From contig JAGTXZ010000021.1 of assembly GCA_018398575.1 (NCBI GenBank), positions 372,001-436,000 of the forward strand: a stretch of DNA of 64,000 nt. Direction: 5' to 3'. Below, one piece after another: positions 21,815 to 32,008 of this stretch (positions within the stretch are counted from its first letter, which is position 1; every line of letters starts with the position of its first letter). The notes under the pieces are model-generated. The model was not told the DNA's origin. It saw only the letters and a list, made by a program, of their open reading frames with translations, and made no database searches. The stretch comes from Ampelomyces quisqualis (taxonomy: Eukaryota > Ascomycota > Dothideomycetes > Pleosporales > Phaeosphaeriaceae). Position numbers and translations under genes: made by a program.

Positions 21815-23464
21815 CTAGTTTGACCAAAACCAGCCGCTCTTCTTCCCCTTATCCTGTTCCTCGTGTGATTTCTCGTTTGGCGGTACGGACGTCGTCCGGC
21901 TTGACTGCCACGGATACATCTCATGTCCGCGCTGCGTATGTACAGTCTCAGACTTCTCCTCTCTTCCGTCGGCGAAGTGTTTCTTGAGGACCACTTTTGT
22001 TGTGACTGAGCCGTCAGGTGCAACACTTCGTTCGGTAGTAGTGAGTGTCGAGAGTATTGAAGGCTGGCTATTGCTCGCGGTCAGAACTGGCATGGTAGTC
22101 TTGGGCTGCTCGAGTAACTGCTCATATAGGTCGAGCTCAGTCTCAGCAGGACTGGATGCATCGCGGAGGCCCAAGTATCGGCTGTGCTGCTCCTGCTGTT
22201 CTTGTAGGTACTTTTGCAGGTGGACTTTGTCTGATGCAGTCTGGCTATGTGCAGGGACACACCATTCTTCAGATGTAGCTTGGTCGCCTCGAAGACCGAG
22301 CTGACGGCCATTTTGTTGTTGCTCACGTAGGAATTCTTGGATTTCGCGCTTCTCAGAGATAATTTGGTTCTGTGCAGGGTGGCACCATGCTTCACTTGGC
22401 TTCGCCTTAGGTGTCGGTGGATCGTCGTGCTGATCTTCGTGATCGTGGGAATACTCGTAACTTGGTTCGTCATTCGAGCTTTCGTCCGCCCATGGGACGC
22501 AAGGTCCGGCACTGGTTCCCCCCTTTTGGGTGCGCACAAGATCCTCATACGCCTCGCGCCAGTTTACGCCGGTCTGGCGCATTTGGTTGTTCGAGACCAG
22601 TGCCTCCGGTGAGTATGGGTCGTATGCCCATCGTTCACTTCGCATTGCTACCTGCCGAATTGCTCTCTTCTGCTCAGAAATCTCCCGTCGCTCATTATTC
22701 GAGTCGTGCCCCTCGACCTCGTTCATCAGCCTCAGCATTTCCTCCCAAGCTCTATCTCCCAAGAGTCGGCGGAGCATGGGACTCGAGTCCAACATTCCCA
22801 TGGCTGTTTTCACAGCATCTTCCCATGCTTCACCGCCGAACATCTTCTTGGCCTCGGCCTTGAAGTGTCTCAGCGCCGCCGTTTGCTGCTGCTGGTATCT
22901 GTCTACGGCTTCGCGTATGTTCTTCTCATGGTTTCTATCGGCGACCTCATGAGCATATGCATCCGAATCAGACGACTGATTGTCATCATCGAAGGGTTTG
23001 GGGAAACCCCAGCTCCAGTCCCATCCCCATTCCTGACCTTTCCTGTTGGCTACACGTTGCACCAACTCCTTCGTGTCATCAGTCTTTCTGCCTTCATCGC
23101 TTTGTCCAACAATCTCCTTGCGCAGCTCATCTGCGTAGTGCTTAAGTTTCACGAGCTCTTCGCCCTTCTCCAACACCTCCTCTAAGTCGCCAACACGATA
23201 CAGCTCCCGTCCTTCCTGTCGCAATCCTGCGATCTCATTCTCTAGCTGGTGAAGCTTCTCGCATTGAATCTTGTCTGCTTTCCTGAAGAGACATGCCTCG
23301 CGTGCTTGATGTGCGTTGTTTGAATTTGCGATGGTGGCGGGAAGTGTGAAGACGGTGTTGAGCAGCGATGAGACTTGTGAATCGGCGAAGCGGCGGAACG
23401 CGATGAAAGGATTGTCTTCGAGTTCGTCGCGATTGCGTCTCGGATTGTCGTCGTTCTTAGCCAT
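21815..23464 (-). CDS. Conserved fungal protein of unknown function, glutamine/glutamate-rich
   Basis: Single-exon 549-aa ORF beginning MAKNDDNPRRNRDELEDNPF. I recognise no catalytic domain. Residues about 60-120 form a charged coiled coil (EKLHQLENEIAGLRQEG, VLEKGEELVKLKHYADELRK). Two tandem units of about 37 residues follow in the second half, each running from a WC(H/V)PA box through a Q-rich helix to LGLR. The C-terminus has VAPDGSVTTKVVLKKHFADG, a two-stranded motif that looks conserved, and ends GWFWSN. No signal peptide or membrane segment. The length of uninterrupted frame and biased composition support a real gene. Function unknown. Confidence 0.75.
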   Translation of the reverse strand: MAKNDDNPRRNRDELEDNPFIAFRRFADSQVSSLLNTVFTLPATIANSNNAHQAREACLFRKADKIQCEKLHQLENEIAGLRQEGRELYRVGDLEEVLEKGEELVKLKHYADELRKEIVGQSDEGRKTDDTKELVQRVANRKGQEWGWDWSWGFPKPFDDDNQSSDSDAYAHEVADRNHEKNIREAVDRYQQQQTAALRHFKAEAKKMFGGEAWEDAVKTAMGMLDSSPMLRRLLGDRAWEEMLRLMNEVEGHDSNNERREISEQKRAIRQVAMRSERWAYDPYSPEALVSNNQMRQTGVNWREAYEDLVRTQKGGTSAGPCVPWADESSNDEPSYEYSHDHEDQHDDPPTPKAKPSEAWCHPAQNQIISEKREIQEFLREQQQNGRQLGLRGDQATSEEWCVPAHSQTASDKVHLQKYLQEQQEQHSRYLGLRDASSPAETELDLYEQLLEQPKTTMPVLTASNSQPSILSTLTTTERSVAPDGSVTTKVVLKKHFADGREEKSETVHTQRGHEMYPWQSSRTTSVPPNEKSHEEQDKGKKSGWFWSN

Positions 23465-24894
23465 AATGTGTGATGCTGAAGTTTGCGAGTGCGAGTGTTA
23501 TCGATGATGAATGTGGGGAATGGCGGGTGAAGGTACCGAGTATGTCTGGAGTTAGCGCCAAGTCGGCGATGGCGACGTGCCGACGCGTATAGTGTTTCGA
23601 CCACTGCTGGCCAATCGTTCCTCCACCCATCGTCATGAAACGTGATCTCCTCAAGAATGGCACCGGCGCATCCATATTCACTGCTGATTGCTCACTATCT
23701 TCGAATACTGTCACAACCTGAGCCTTTCATCTCGCCCGTGCAAACCGGCGGACTGAAGACCACATAGTGCGACTTGGAAGCAAGTCAACAAAACATGCAA
23801 GCACTAAGACGAACTCACTTAGTGTGCTTGTGAGCAAGCGCTGCGTTCTCACGTATGATGCTGCCCCGACGTTGGTTCGGACCACGAGAAACCAGGCTGA
23901 TACATTAGAAACAGAGCTTTCCACATCCAACACTCAGTCATTACCTCGACATACGAGAATCTACGGACGAGAAATTTCCTAAATTCTTTGTGGCAAGGAA
24001 CAGCCTTAACTTGACAATAGATCAACCAGGACAATCATGACTTCAATTTCTGCCTCGCTATAGGAATCTCGATTTGACTGGACATAGGTGCACAAAGCCC
24101 TCTTACGGAAGAGAATACTTCTGAGGCAATGGAGAAGGCTGCTTCGGTGTTGTCTGGTCTCAATTCGACACGCGATGCTGGCTGAGGAATAGCACGACCT
24201 CCACTTCAGGACTCATATCTAAAGAGTTTCATCACTCCGCACTACTGGCGAGCGGCGAGATGATTGGTAATGACTTTGCGTGTCCAAAGAGTAACATTTC
24301 AATCAACAGCCTACCTGGAGTTGAAGGCATGAAGTACACAGCACACTGCGGAACTTTCATTGATGGGAACAACAAATGCATCTCTGAGTACCCATTTCTT
24401 GCAAGGCGTTTCCACTAATATCTTCCACCCAAGGTCACTGGAAGAGTATTTAAGGACCTGCATAGACCAGCACCCTCTTTGTTGGGGTGGAGTTACAACT
24501 CTAGCCTCAAAATCGGCTTCGCAAATTGCCGTCCCAGGACTACCTTCCAAACTATCAGCAACCCTTGCTTGAATATGCGCATCATGCATGCAGCTACAAT
24601 CACGGGGATTGATCCCATAAATCTCCCCTGTCCGTCCAACAAAACCCACGCCGGGTCTAGATCCCACACAAGCTTCAAAATTGGATGCGGACGGTTGAGC
24701 ATGGGCTCAAACATCACAAGTGTGCCTGTGCAGAGCTTGACTTACTATGTGCATGCTTGCGTATCCAGTATAAAGAAGTGTGTAGGCCCCCAATTCGAGT
24801 CTTCTCTTGCAGGCGGCTACAACAATTACTATCTCCAGAACACAACGAACATTATCATGGATCTGGCATTGGCAACCTACGCCGCTGTCTCTGA
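23465..24894. other. Gene-poor stretch, nothing recognised
   Basis: About 1.4 kb upstream of the 549-aa gene. Several 60-150 codon ORFs overlap on both strands around 24311-24922 with no family likeness and no consistent splice model. It may contain the decayed ectodomain of the membrane-protein ORF that follows. Confidence 0.4.
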
Positions 24895-25206
24895 CACTCA
24901 ACTAGTACTTCAATTACAATAAATACAGAATGGGAAAGCAAAAGCCACTTTCAAGCATGGATAGCAGGTCTTATCGTTGGTGGTGTGGTAGCTGTCGCTG
25001 CGATTACATTCGCAATACTCTGGATAGGCAGAAGAAAAAGCACTGCCAAGCCAAAGGTTGTGGAAAAGAATAGACAGGCAATTGGTAAATTAGATTCGGA
25101 GGGTCAGAATAGGTTCCCTGATGCAGCAGCTTTGGAAATAGAGGCCATAGAGCATGTTGGTGAACTCCCGTGTACACTTGCACCAGAGCAGAGAGATACA
25201 CGATAG
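24895..25206 (+). CDS. Possible membrane-protein C-terminus (partial or relic)
   Basis: An open frame of about 100 codons starts after a stop at 24892-24894. It reads a Ser/Thr stretch, then HFQAWIAGLIVGGVVAVAAI, a hydrophobic helix followed by a basic RRKSTAKPK stop-transfer and a short cytoplasmic tail ending at 25206. This is the layout of fungal single-pass membrane proteins with a mucin-like ectodomain. I could not join it to an upstream exon with a signal peptide. It may be a broken gene or an exon of an unrecognised gene. Confidence 0.3.
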   Translation, partial: HSTSTSITINTEWESKSHFQAWIAGLIVGGVVAVAAITFAILWIGRRKSTAKPKVVEKNRQAIGKLDSEGQNRFPDAAALEIEAIEHVGELPCTLAPEQRDTR

Positions 25207-26402
25207 TAATAGCCAATGCTTGGGGCTGTTTCGTAGTTCAGTGTACACGGCTTGTTGACCATCTGTTAGTAGAGATGCTCGCGATGTATTGGAGATTTTT
25301 AACTATTTCCTCCGGACCCTCGCGCTGCATCGCTATGATATCGTAGCTTCTTATCAACACTACATTGAGGGGAAAGATATACCCGAATACATGTAACCAA
25401 CAATGCGCGCACCATCGTTGGCCTAGGGTACATACGAGCCTCAGAACATCATGAACATCAATCACCTGTCGAACAAAAAAGCGCCACAATCGTCATTCTA
25501 TGCCACGCATATTGCGTATATTGAACGCATACGCATGATCTTGGCCATCTCGGAGCTTTCCTCTTGGCACGCTTCTCCTCTCAACCGTTTGCTTAATCTG
25601 CGCTCTGTTCAGCTTGCAATTGGCGGGTGTGTCGCCTATCAACCCACTTCCAGAGGCAAAAAGAAAACGCAACTTTCCGTACGTGCGCTGAATAGATTGA
25701 CAGCCAAGAGACTCTCCGGTCTCGTATCTCCCAGATTATTACATCCTGGAACAGCCAAGTCGCCAAGTTCCATGGCACGGAGGTATCGGTACCGGTACAA
25801 CACCTTGGTCGCCTTAAAAACATCCCTCACCACAACACAATGAAACTTCTTGCGTCGTTTCATTTAACCTCGACGGTCTGTTGAAGAATGACATACGTCG
25901 AATGAAATGTGTCACTTGCTGAGCCCTACTACATACAATAGCCTCCGATGAGAGCCTTGGCGAGAGTTGCAAGGTGTTGAAACAGAAACCGGCGCGCTCG
26001 TTCAGCACATCAGAGCTGTAAAACCAACCCAATGATAAAAGCTGATGGGGTATGTTGTGCTGCAATGCAACCACCTCCCCCATGCCCAGGCTCTCACCGG
26101 AGACTAGTGCATGTAGTAATTCTCTATTGGCTACCTGCGTCATAAGGCGGCGGAGCTTAGAGGGTTTCAGGGACACCCTGTCCTGTACTTCTTGGATAGT
26201 GTTTGCTTGGTAACATGCCTGCTGCGGATCAGAGTCTTAGTGTACCGTTTTTGGTGCAGTCGACACGTTTGACGTCCGGTGGCTTACGGGTAGTCAACGT
26301 CACACAGAGGTTAGAGAGGGAGTATAAAGTCGTTGTGTCCATGGGGCCCTGGATGTATAGTACACCAAATCGCAAAATTTATCTTCACATCTAGCCGCCA
26401 TC
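25207..26402. other. Intergenic, nothing recognised except a TATA box at its right end
   Basis: About 1.2 kb. A 120-codon minus-strand ORF (25814-26176) has no family likeness. The right end is the promoter of the small cysteine-rich protein gene. Confidence 0.45.
26323..26328 (+). promoter_or_regulatory. TATA box of the small cysteine-rich gene
   Basis: TATAAA 75 bp upstream of the ATG at 26403. A strong TATA element is typical of inducible secreted-protein genes, unlike the housekeeping promoters in this window. Confidence 0.55.
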
Positions 26403-26603
26403 ATGCGCCTTTCTGTTGTTTTTGCGACTCTCCTCGCTAGCACTGTTATTGCCATGCCCGACCCGTTGCCGCAAGGCTATACTGGACCCTGTTCGGCGGA
26501 AAACTGTGGGGTTAATGGGTTGGTGTGCCGGAGTCGTCTCTGCGTACCGTGGCCTAACACAAATCCTGCGCTGAGGAAAGGATGCACTTGCAGCAATGGT
26601 TAA
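26403..26603 (+). CDS. Small secreted cysteine-rich protein (effector-like)
   Basis: 66 aa, single exon. Residues 1-17 form a clear signal peptide (MRLSVVFATLLASTVIA). The mature 49-residue peptide has six cysteines at 30, 35, 42, 47, 61 and 63, spacing C-x4-C-x6-C-x4-C-x13-C-x1-C, compatible with three disulfides. No known domain. Size, secretion signal and cysteine content match small secreted proteins that act as effectors, antimicrobial peptides or surface factors. Which of these is not decidable here. It lies alone, flanked by more than 1 kb of gene-poor DNA on the left and a pseudogene on the right. Confidence 0.75.
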   Translation: MRLSVVFATLLASTVIAMPDPLPQGYTGPCSAENCGVNGLVCRSRLCVPWPNTNPALRKGCTCSNG

Positions 26604-27504
26604 AGACTTCATTCCCCAGCACTTTCAGGTATGGCCCATGCGCAATCGCTATAAGAAATTTTGTTAACACTATGTGCAGGATGGCGAGCTCATATCTCTT
26701 CCACCAAACAAGCATCTTAACGACATTACTTTACGAACTCACGAGAATCTATAGTCATCTACGAAAGCATAAATCTATCACCAATTTACACAATCTGATC
26801 GGATGATTCATCTTATCTTTCTATGCCAGAGTCTCGTTCCCAGATGCCCGACAGCAATGCTAGCATTTCCTCGTCCTCTTTGTCAAAAGAAGCCTTACCC
26901 TCTCCCACAAAGCTATCCCTAAGATCTCTACCGAACCCACAGCTCGAGATACATGGTCTAACCTTGCAGTTATTTCATTGACTAGGATGTTGAAATTTAC
27001 ATCCGTTATCATCAACCACCTTGGCGAAATGATTTCCAACCCGCCAACTAACCTCTTAAAGTCTTGCATGTGTTAGTACATAGCTTTGTGCTGAAACTTC
27101 GCGTCTATTGGACCTTCTAGGATTTGATCGACCAGACGAGTAATATGTAGCTTAATCTCGGGGAGCAGATCCGGCGTTTGACTGTTTTGACACCCGTTCG
27201 TGAAACGAGCATGATATGTACCTTGTCTGAGTTAACCTGGGTGAAATCTGAAGACCCGAGAGCCCAAGATAAATTTTTCCTCCTTGCGGCCTCAAATATA
27301 TCTGGGTACCGGTCCAAAATATTTTTTCGAATCTCAACGGCTTTTCAAGTAAGCATTTATGCAGATGGCGGGAGCTACTTACCCACTCGATCACGAATGC
27401 GAGATTTCTTACAAGACAATGCGTGTTGACTTTGACTTTGCCTCTCTCGACACAAGCGTTGTGTGGTGGGTCGCGATCACGATCACCAGCAGCTGAGCAA
27501 AGTG
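26604..27504. other. Gene-poor stretch, possible eroded upstream part of the channel relic
   Basis: About 900 bp with many stops in all frames. No readable family. If the calcium-channel relic once extended upstream, this is where it would lie, but I cannot read it. Confidence 0.4.
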
Positions 27505-28160
27505 ATACCAAACATTTCCGCCTTGAAGAGCTATTCGAAGTGGCCGCGGTCACCCTGGGTTTGATTTCCACGCTTCTAACTATCTGGTTGTCTTTATTAT
27601 TATCTTCGCCATTCGACTCGCCCAAGCTTTCGGACTCACCCGCTTTGGACCAAACGAGACTGAAAAAGTGAACTTGAAGATTATGGCCAAAGCACTGATC
27701 CTCCCTTATTGTACTGTTGGTGAACACACTTCGAATGCGATTGCGGAGATACCGTCTTGGCATGTATCTTTCTCATAGTTTGGAAAGCCCTGAGCATGTG
27801 GCTCTTCACCAGCATTTCCATATCGCTCGTATACGAGAGGTTTTCGAAAGTGTACCAGGACTTAGTGCTCAGAAACGGACCTATTGGAAGAGCTGGTATC
27901 CGTCAATTCGTAGACGCCTGGGTGACGGTGGACCCACGAGGGGAAGGTTTCATACCACCAGAAGAACTTCACCGAATTATGCGTCTGGCCCCCGAATAAT
28001 GAAAGTGCATATCTTGGAGGACGAATTCTCCATATTGACTCTGCGCAAAGAGTGCAAGCATAGAATACCACTGAAATCGGGCGAACTTGATGTAAAAAAG
28101 CCAAACGTGGGACTGGAACCACTAGACGTCTTTCAGGTTCGAAGAAGGCGGCAAGCCTCG
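27505..28160 (+). pseudogene. C-terminal relic of a CCH1-type voltage-gated calcium channel
   Basis: Broken pieces of the last domain of a CCH1-like channel appear in order in three frames. First EELFEVAAVTLGLISTLL and, shifted, FAIRLAQAFGLTRFGPNETE with KIMAKALI (S5-S6 linker). PYCTVGEH follows directly, so the pore helix and selectivity-filter segment expected after KALI are missing. After another shift (an extra AC near 27729) comes CDCGDTVLACIFLIVWKALS, then SLVYERFSKVYQ (S6) and the EF-hand-like FVDAWVTVDPRGEGFIPPEE. A stop at 27997-27999 and a further shift lead to VHILEDEFSILTLRKEC. The family call rests on the order and wording of these blocks. Confidence 0.68.
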
Positions 28161-29228
28161 AACCAAATCCCCAAATCTTCAAGGAACTCATCATTCACAA
28201 GACCTGAACCAAGGAATCTCCATTTGCTTAAGCATATCGTTAGTATTACAGCGAAAGACCAGAGCTTTGCCCAGAAAATCAGATATAGTTGCCAAGGGTT
28301 GGCGTGTGAAGACCAAAGCCGATCCATGGTGTCGAATATACCGCGAGCAGTCGTGAGCAGCCGTCAAGCAGCGACTCGAAGACTACCAGAAAACGAATCC
28401 AGAAGTTCAGCTCAAGCACATCTTGTAACTACGACGAGCCAAGGCGTCGAGCTTACGAAATCTTGCTCGTCCACAGTGTACGCTCGGGTAGATGGATTGA
28501 TTGATTATTTGGTTTACCGTCCGTTTATGTGCTCCCTAGGGGTACTTCAAGACGGGTATGGCTCTAGGATTACCTCGGGTAGATGGACGTACGTAGTATG
28601 CCTCTACTTCCCAGAAGAAGCCCTACCAATGTTCAACGAGCGTTTGAAGTCGTTTCGAGGAAATAGCGGTGTAAGAAAACTGCAGACTATCAATAGATTT
28701 TTTGCCTGTAATGGTCGCCTGTCCGCTCGTAAGATTATCACATATTCATTTTGCTCATTGCCTTCGACTACGGTGCTCGTTTAATGTCAGACAACTGACA
28801 CCTGGTACCCAGATATAGTATCTAGCAGGGATCGGTAATCAAAAGAGGTTCTATTTAGCCGCCGCATTTCCCCATATATGCCAAGAGAGACAAGAAGTAA
28901 CCACCGGAAGCTTCGAAGAGATTGCTTGGGGTCCAGTCACGTCCTCTTTGTAAGTGTCCCCTGCAGGGAATGTTTCACCGGCACGCGCTTCCCACGGCGA
29001 AAAATTGATGATCACTATGTAGTTGTCCTATCGCTTATGCGCCCCTCAATGAAGTGATGACGGTAATGGGCCGAAGTTGGTTGATCGAGATTACTGGAGG
29101 CGAAATGTGTGGGTTGTACCGAGTAACAAAGACAGATACATGGATGAGTATAATAAGGCTGGTCGCCCGAATAGTGGGAAGGTATCCTTCGCTACCTGCT
29201 CAAACGTCACTCGATCAAGTCAGCCGCC
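28161..29228. other. Intergenic; GH10 promoter at right end
   Basis: About 1.07 kb. The ORF running from 27717 to 28784 continues here without family likeness. A TATA-like TATAATAA lies at 29149-29156, 73 bp upstream of the xylanase ATG. Confidence 0.5.
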
Positions 29229-30446
29229 ATGAAGCTCTTCCTCGTAACTTTCCTTTCCACTAGCGCTCTGGTGACCGCTGCTCTGGTTACAGACCCAAAG
29301 CCTATGCTTGATGAGCGTCAAGCAGCCCAGAGCATCGACGCAGCTATGAAGGCAAAGGGCAGAAAATACTTCGGCACCTGCACCGACCCCAACCGATTCA
29401 ACAGTGGCCAGAACGCCGCCATAATTAAAGCCAACTTTGGTCAGATCACACCCGAGAACAGGTGAATTATAGTAATTGCAGTGCGAATTTGTGTATGGCG
29501 CTGACCGGATGTAGCATGAAATGGGATGCCACCGAGGGCACACGTGGAAAATTCAGCTTTGGCACCTCCGACCAGACCGTCAAGTTTGCCAAAGATAACA
29601 ACCAGCTTATTCGTGGCCATACTACCGTCTGGCATTCGCAGTTGCCCGGCTGGGTCAGCCAGATCCGTGACAAGGCTACCCTGACCACCGTCATCCAAGA
29701 TCACGTGAATGGATTGATTGGACAGTACAAAGGACAGGTCTACGCATGGGACGTACTGAATGAAATTCTAGGTGATTGCCTATTCTAAACAGTATACGAA
29801 CTGTGGACTGATTGATCTGTAGAGGAGAATGGTAATTTCCGATCAAGCGTCTTCTACAACGTCCTGTGAGTGCATCCCCATGTGATGTTACATATACCTA
29901 GGTATTTGCCGTGCTAATATGATGTCTAAAAGCGGCGAAGACTTCGTGCGGATCGCATTCGAGGCGGCAAAGAAGGCTGACCCGGATGCAAAGCGCTATA
30001 TTAACGACTACAAGTCCGTCGATACCCCTTAATCTTGGTTGTATTTTGTGCTAATTTGATCCAGCCTCGACCAGGCGTCGTATGCCAAAACCCAAAGCAT
30101 GGTTAGGAACGTGAAGAAGTGGATCGCCGCTGGCGTTCCCATCGACGGTATTGGCTCGCAGGCTCACTTGACGGCCGGCCAGGGTGCCAATGCTCTGGCA
30201 GCCATGGCAGCTCTTTGCGGTGCAGCTCCAGAGTGCGCACTCACAGAGGTCGATATCCAGAATGCTTCGAGCTCCGACTGGACCAATGTTGTCAAGGCTT
30301 GCTTGAACCAAGCCAACTGCGTTGGTATCACTGTTTGGGGTGTTCGTGACAACGACTCCTGGAGGCCTCAAGGCAACCCTCTGCTGTTCGACTCCAGCTT
30401 CAAGGCCAAGGCATCCTACAACCAGGTCTTGGCTGCGTTACAGTAG
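29229..30446 (+). CDS. Secreted GH10 endo-1,4-beta-xylanase
   Basis: Secreted enzyme cleaving the xylan backbone. Five exons, 29229-29461, 29515-29771, 29823-29865, 29933-30013 and 30065-30446, give an intact 331-aa protein. Signal peptide at residues 1-17, then a short propeptide ending near DERQ. Family marks: FGTCTDPNRF, QITPENSMKWDA, RGHTTVWHSQLPGWV, WDVLNEIL with acid/base Glu near residue 161, and ALTEVDIQNA with nucleophile Glu near 266, then ITVWGVRDNDSWR. No cellulose-binding domain. The fourth intron (30014-30064) uses donor GTCCGT, confirmed by frame and by the restored INDYNLD motif. Likely xylan-induced, but I see no clear regulator site to cite. Confidence 0.95.
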
Positions 30447-31210
30447 ATGCGACGTGCGATTGGAAATCGGCGAATTTCATGTAGCTCATTCGATAGTAAG
30501 CAGTCCGACGATGTATCGATAATATTGAGATACATCGCATCTCAGTCGAACTTTCCTCATCTTGTGACTATTTCTTGATCGTGTCTGGCCGCTTTAATGA
30601 TACTGATTCCTACTTTCTCGCTTGCTCCTTGTTCGGCTTGGGATATCCAGAAAAGATGCTCTGAATTGATCCGCACACTCTTGCGTCGCGCTTGTCCTGC
30701 GACATCCAGGTGATCCGTTGCTATGGAGTTCAACTGACGAGTACCAGCTGATCCGACTTTTCGTATCTGCAACTACTACACGTGCGTTGCATGATCTAAA
30801 ATGGTATGCAGCTGACATAAGGATAAATTCCTTGATAGGAGAGACCTCAGACTAGATAAAAGTGGGATGAAGCTCAACACGAGTACCGATAACTCGTGGG
30901 CGATGTGGGGTTATACGCTAGTCACGTGCCAGCTAAGTTACTCGCAGTCTAGCTTAATGACTTAGCGTGACGCGTCTCACACATCAGTGAACAACGCCTT
31001 TGTCCAGCACATCTTGTGACCTGCACGAAGCAACACGATTCCACGATAAACAAGCTGCTTCGGCATCGTGCGCACAATGTTCTTTCAACAATTTCCACTC
31101 ATCGACCTTCGTTGCACGCGCATCGCGCCATGAAAGACATAGCAGGACTGGACCTTGGAACGCTCATTGAACCGTAGTTTCAGGGGAGCAACATCTACAC
31201 AACAACTAAA
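30447..31210. other. Intergenic, nothing recognised
   Basis: About 760 bp between the xylanase and the DUF2293 gene. No supported ORF or repeat. Confidence 0.5.
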
Positions 31211-32008
31211 ATGTATCGCGAAATCACAGTGTCGCCTGGCGTGCCTATGCCTAAGGGTTACGCGTTTGTCCCTAAAGGCATTGCTTATAAAACGTTGCAT
31301 TGCCGAAAACTTACGCGGGAAGCTGGAAAGTCACTTTACGTTGTTGTCGACAAAAATAAAACACTCGGTCTTCGGGCACCCCAAGCAATTGTCTCCAAAG
31401 TCCACTTCAAGGCGAAGGTCACTCTGGCAACCCGACGCGCAGCGGTCGAAAAACGGGATGACGCTGACGTCAGCAAAGCCACCACGGAGTTGCAGAAACA
31501 GTTTCCCGCTATCCCTGGCGAGGACAAAGGGCTGGTGCTCAAGCACGGGTTCAAGAAGCACTCGGGACGCGTGGGAAGAACAGGCTCCCTACCCTTGCAC
31601 AAGAAGGTGATCCTTGCTGTCATCGCGCACATACGCCATATGCACAGCAATTACGATACGCTACTGCGTGCTGGACTTCCAAGGGAGGCGGCCAGGAAAG
31701 ACACCTGGAAAACGATCGAAGGTGTCATGCGCGAATGGGGTTGCAACGAAAGTAGGCATCAGACTGTCTGCCGACTCCAGCGCATCTGCTAACTCCATAT
31801 AAAGCTCCCTTGTGGTATGTGGTGGGTAAGAAGCCACGGAACTGGAGGAAGAAGGATCCGCAAAAGTTGACAAGAAGTACGGCACAGCGGCAGAAGAGAG
31901 AAAATTCTAGTGCACAATCCGAGGATAGCGATGATGAAGATTCAGAATACGAGTACGTGATCTGCCCATGTTTGTCCCAAAGCATCGCTAATTCTTGGCA
32001 GGCCATGA
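31211..32008 (+). CDS. DUF2293-domain protein
   Basis: Fungal protein of the DUF2293 family; function unknown. First exon 31211-31751 holds the N-terminal block MYREITVSPGVPMPKGYAFV and HCRKLTREAGKSLYVVV, then the domain itself (LQKQFPAIPGED, KKHSGRVGRTGSLPLHKKV, HIRHMHSNYDTLL). A 53-bp intron leads to exon 2 at 31805, basic then acidic (SDDEDSEYE). The 3' end is ambiguous. A 49-nt intron with donor GTACGT (31953-32001) ends the protein at 32008 (231 aa). A 45-nt, in-frame intron with donor GTGATC, or retention, would let the frame run to 32298. The first option is preferred for its stronger donor. The lysine-rich second exon suggests a nuclear protein, by inference. Confidence 0.72.

Noticed and set aside
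24311..24922. Overlapping ORFs on both strands as real genes
   Set aside because: No family likeness, no splice model, and comparable length on both strands; not supportable.
27717..28784. 355-codon plus-strand ORF as an intact gene
   Set aside because: Only a short internal segment has channel likeness, and neighbouring channel segments are in other frames; the ORF is chance extension of a relic.
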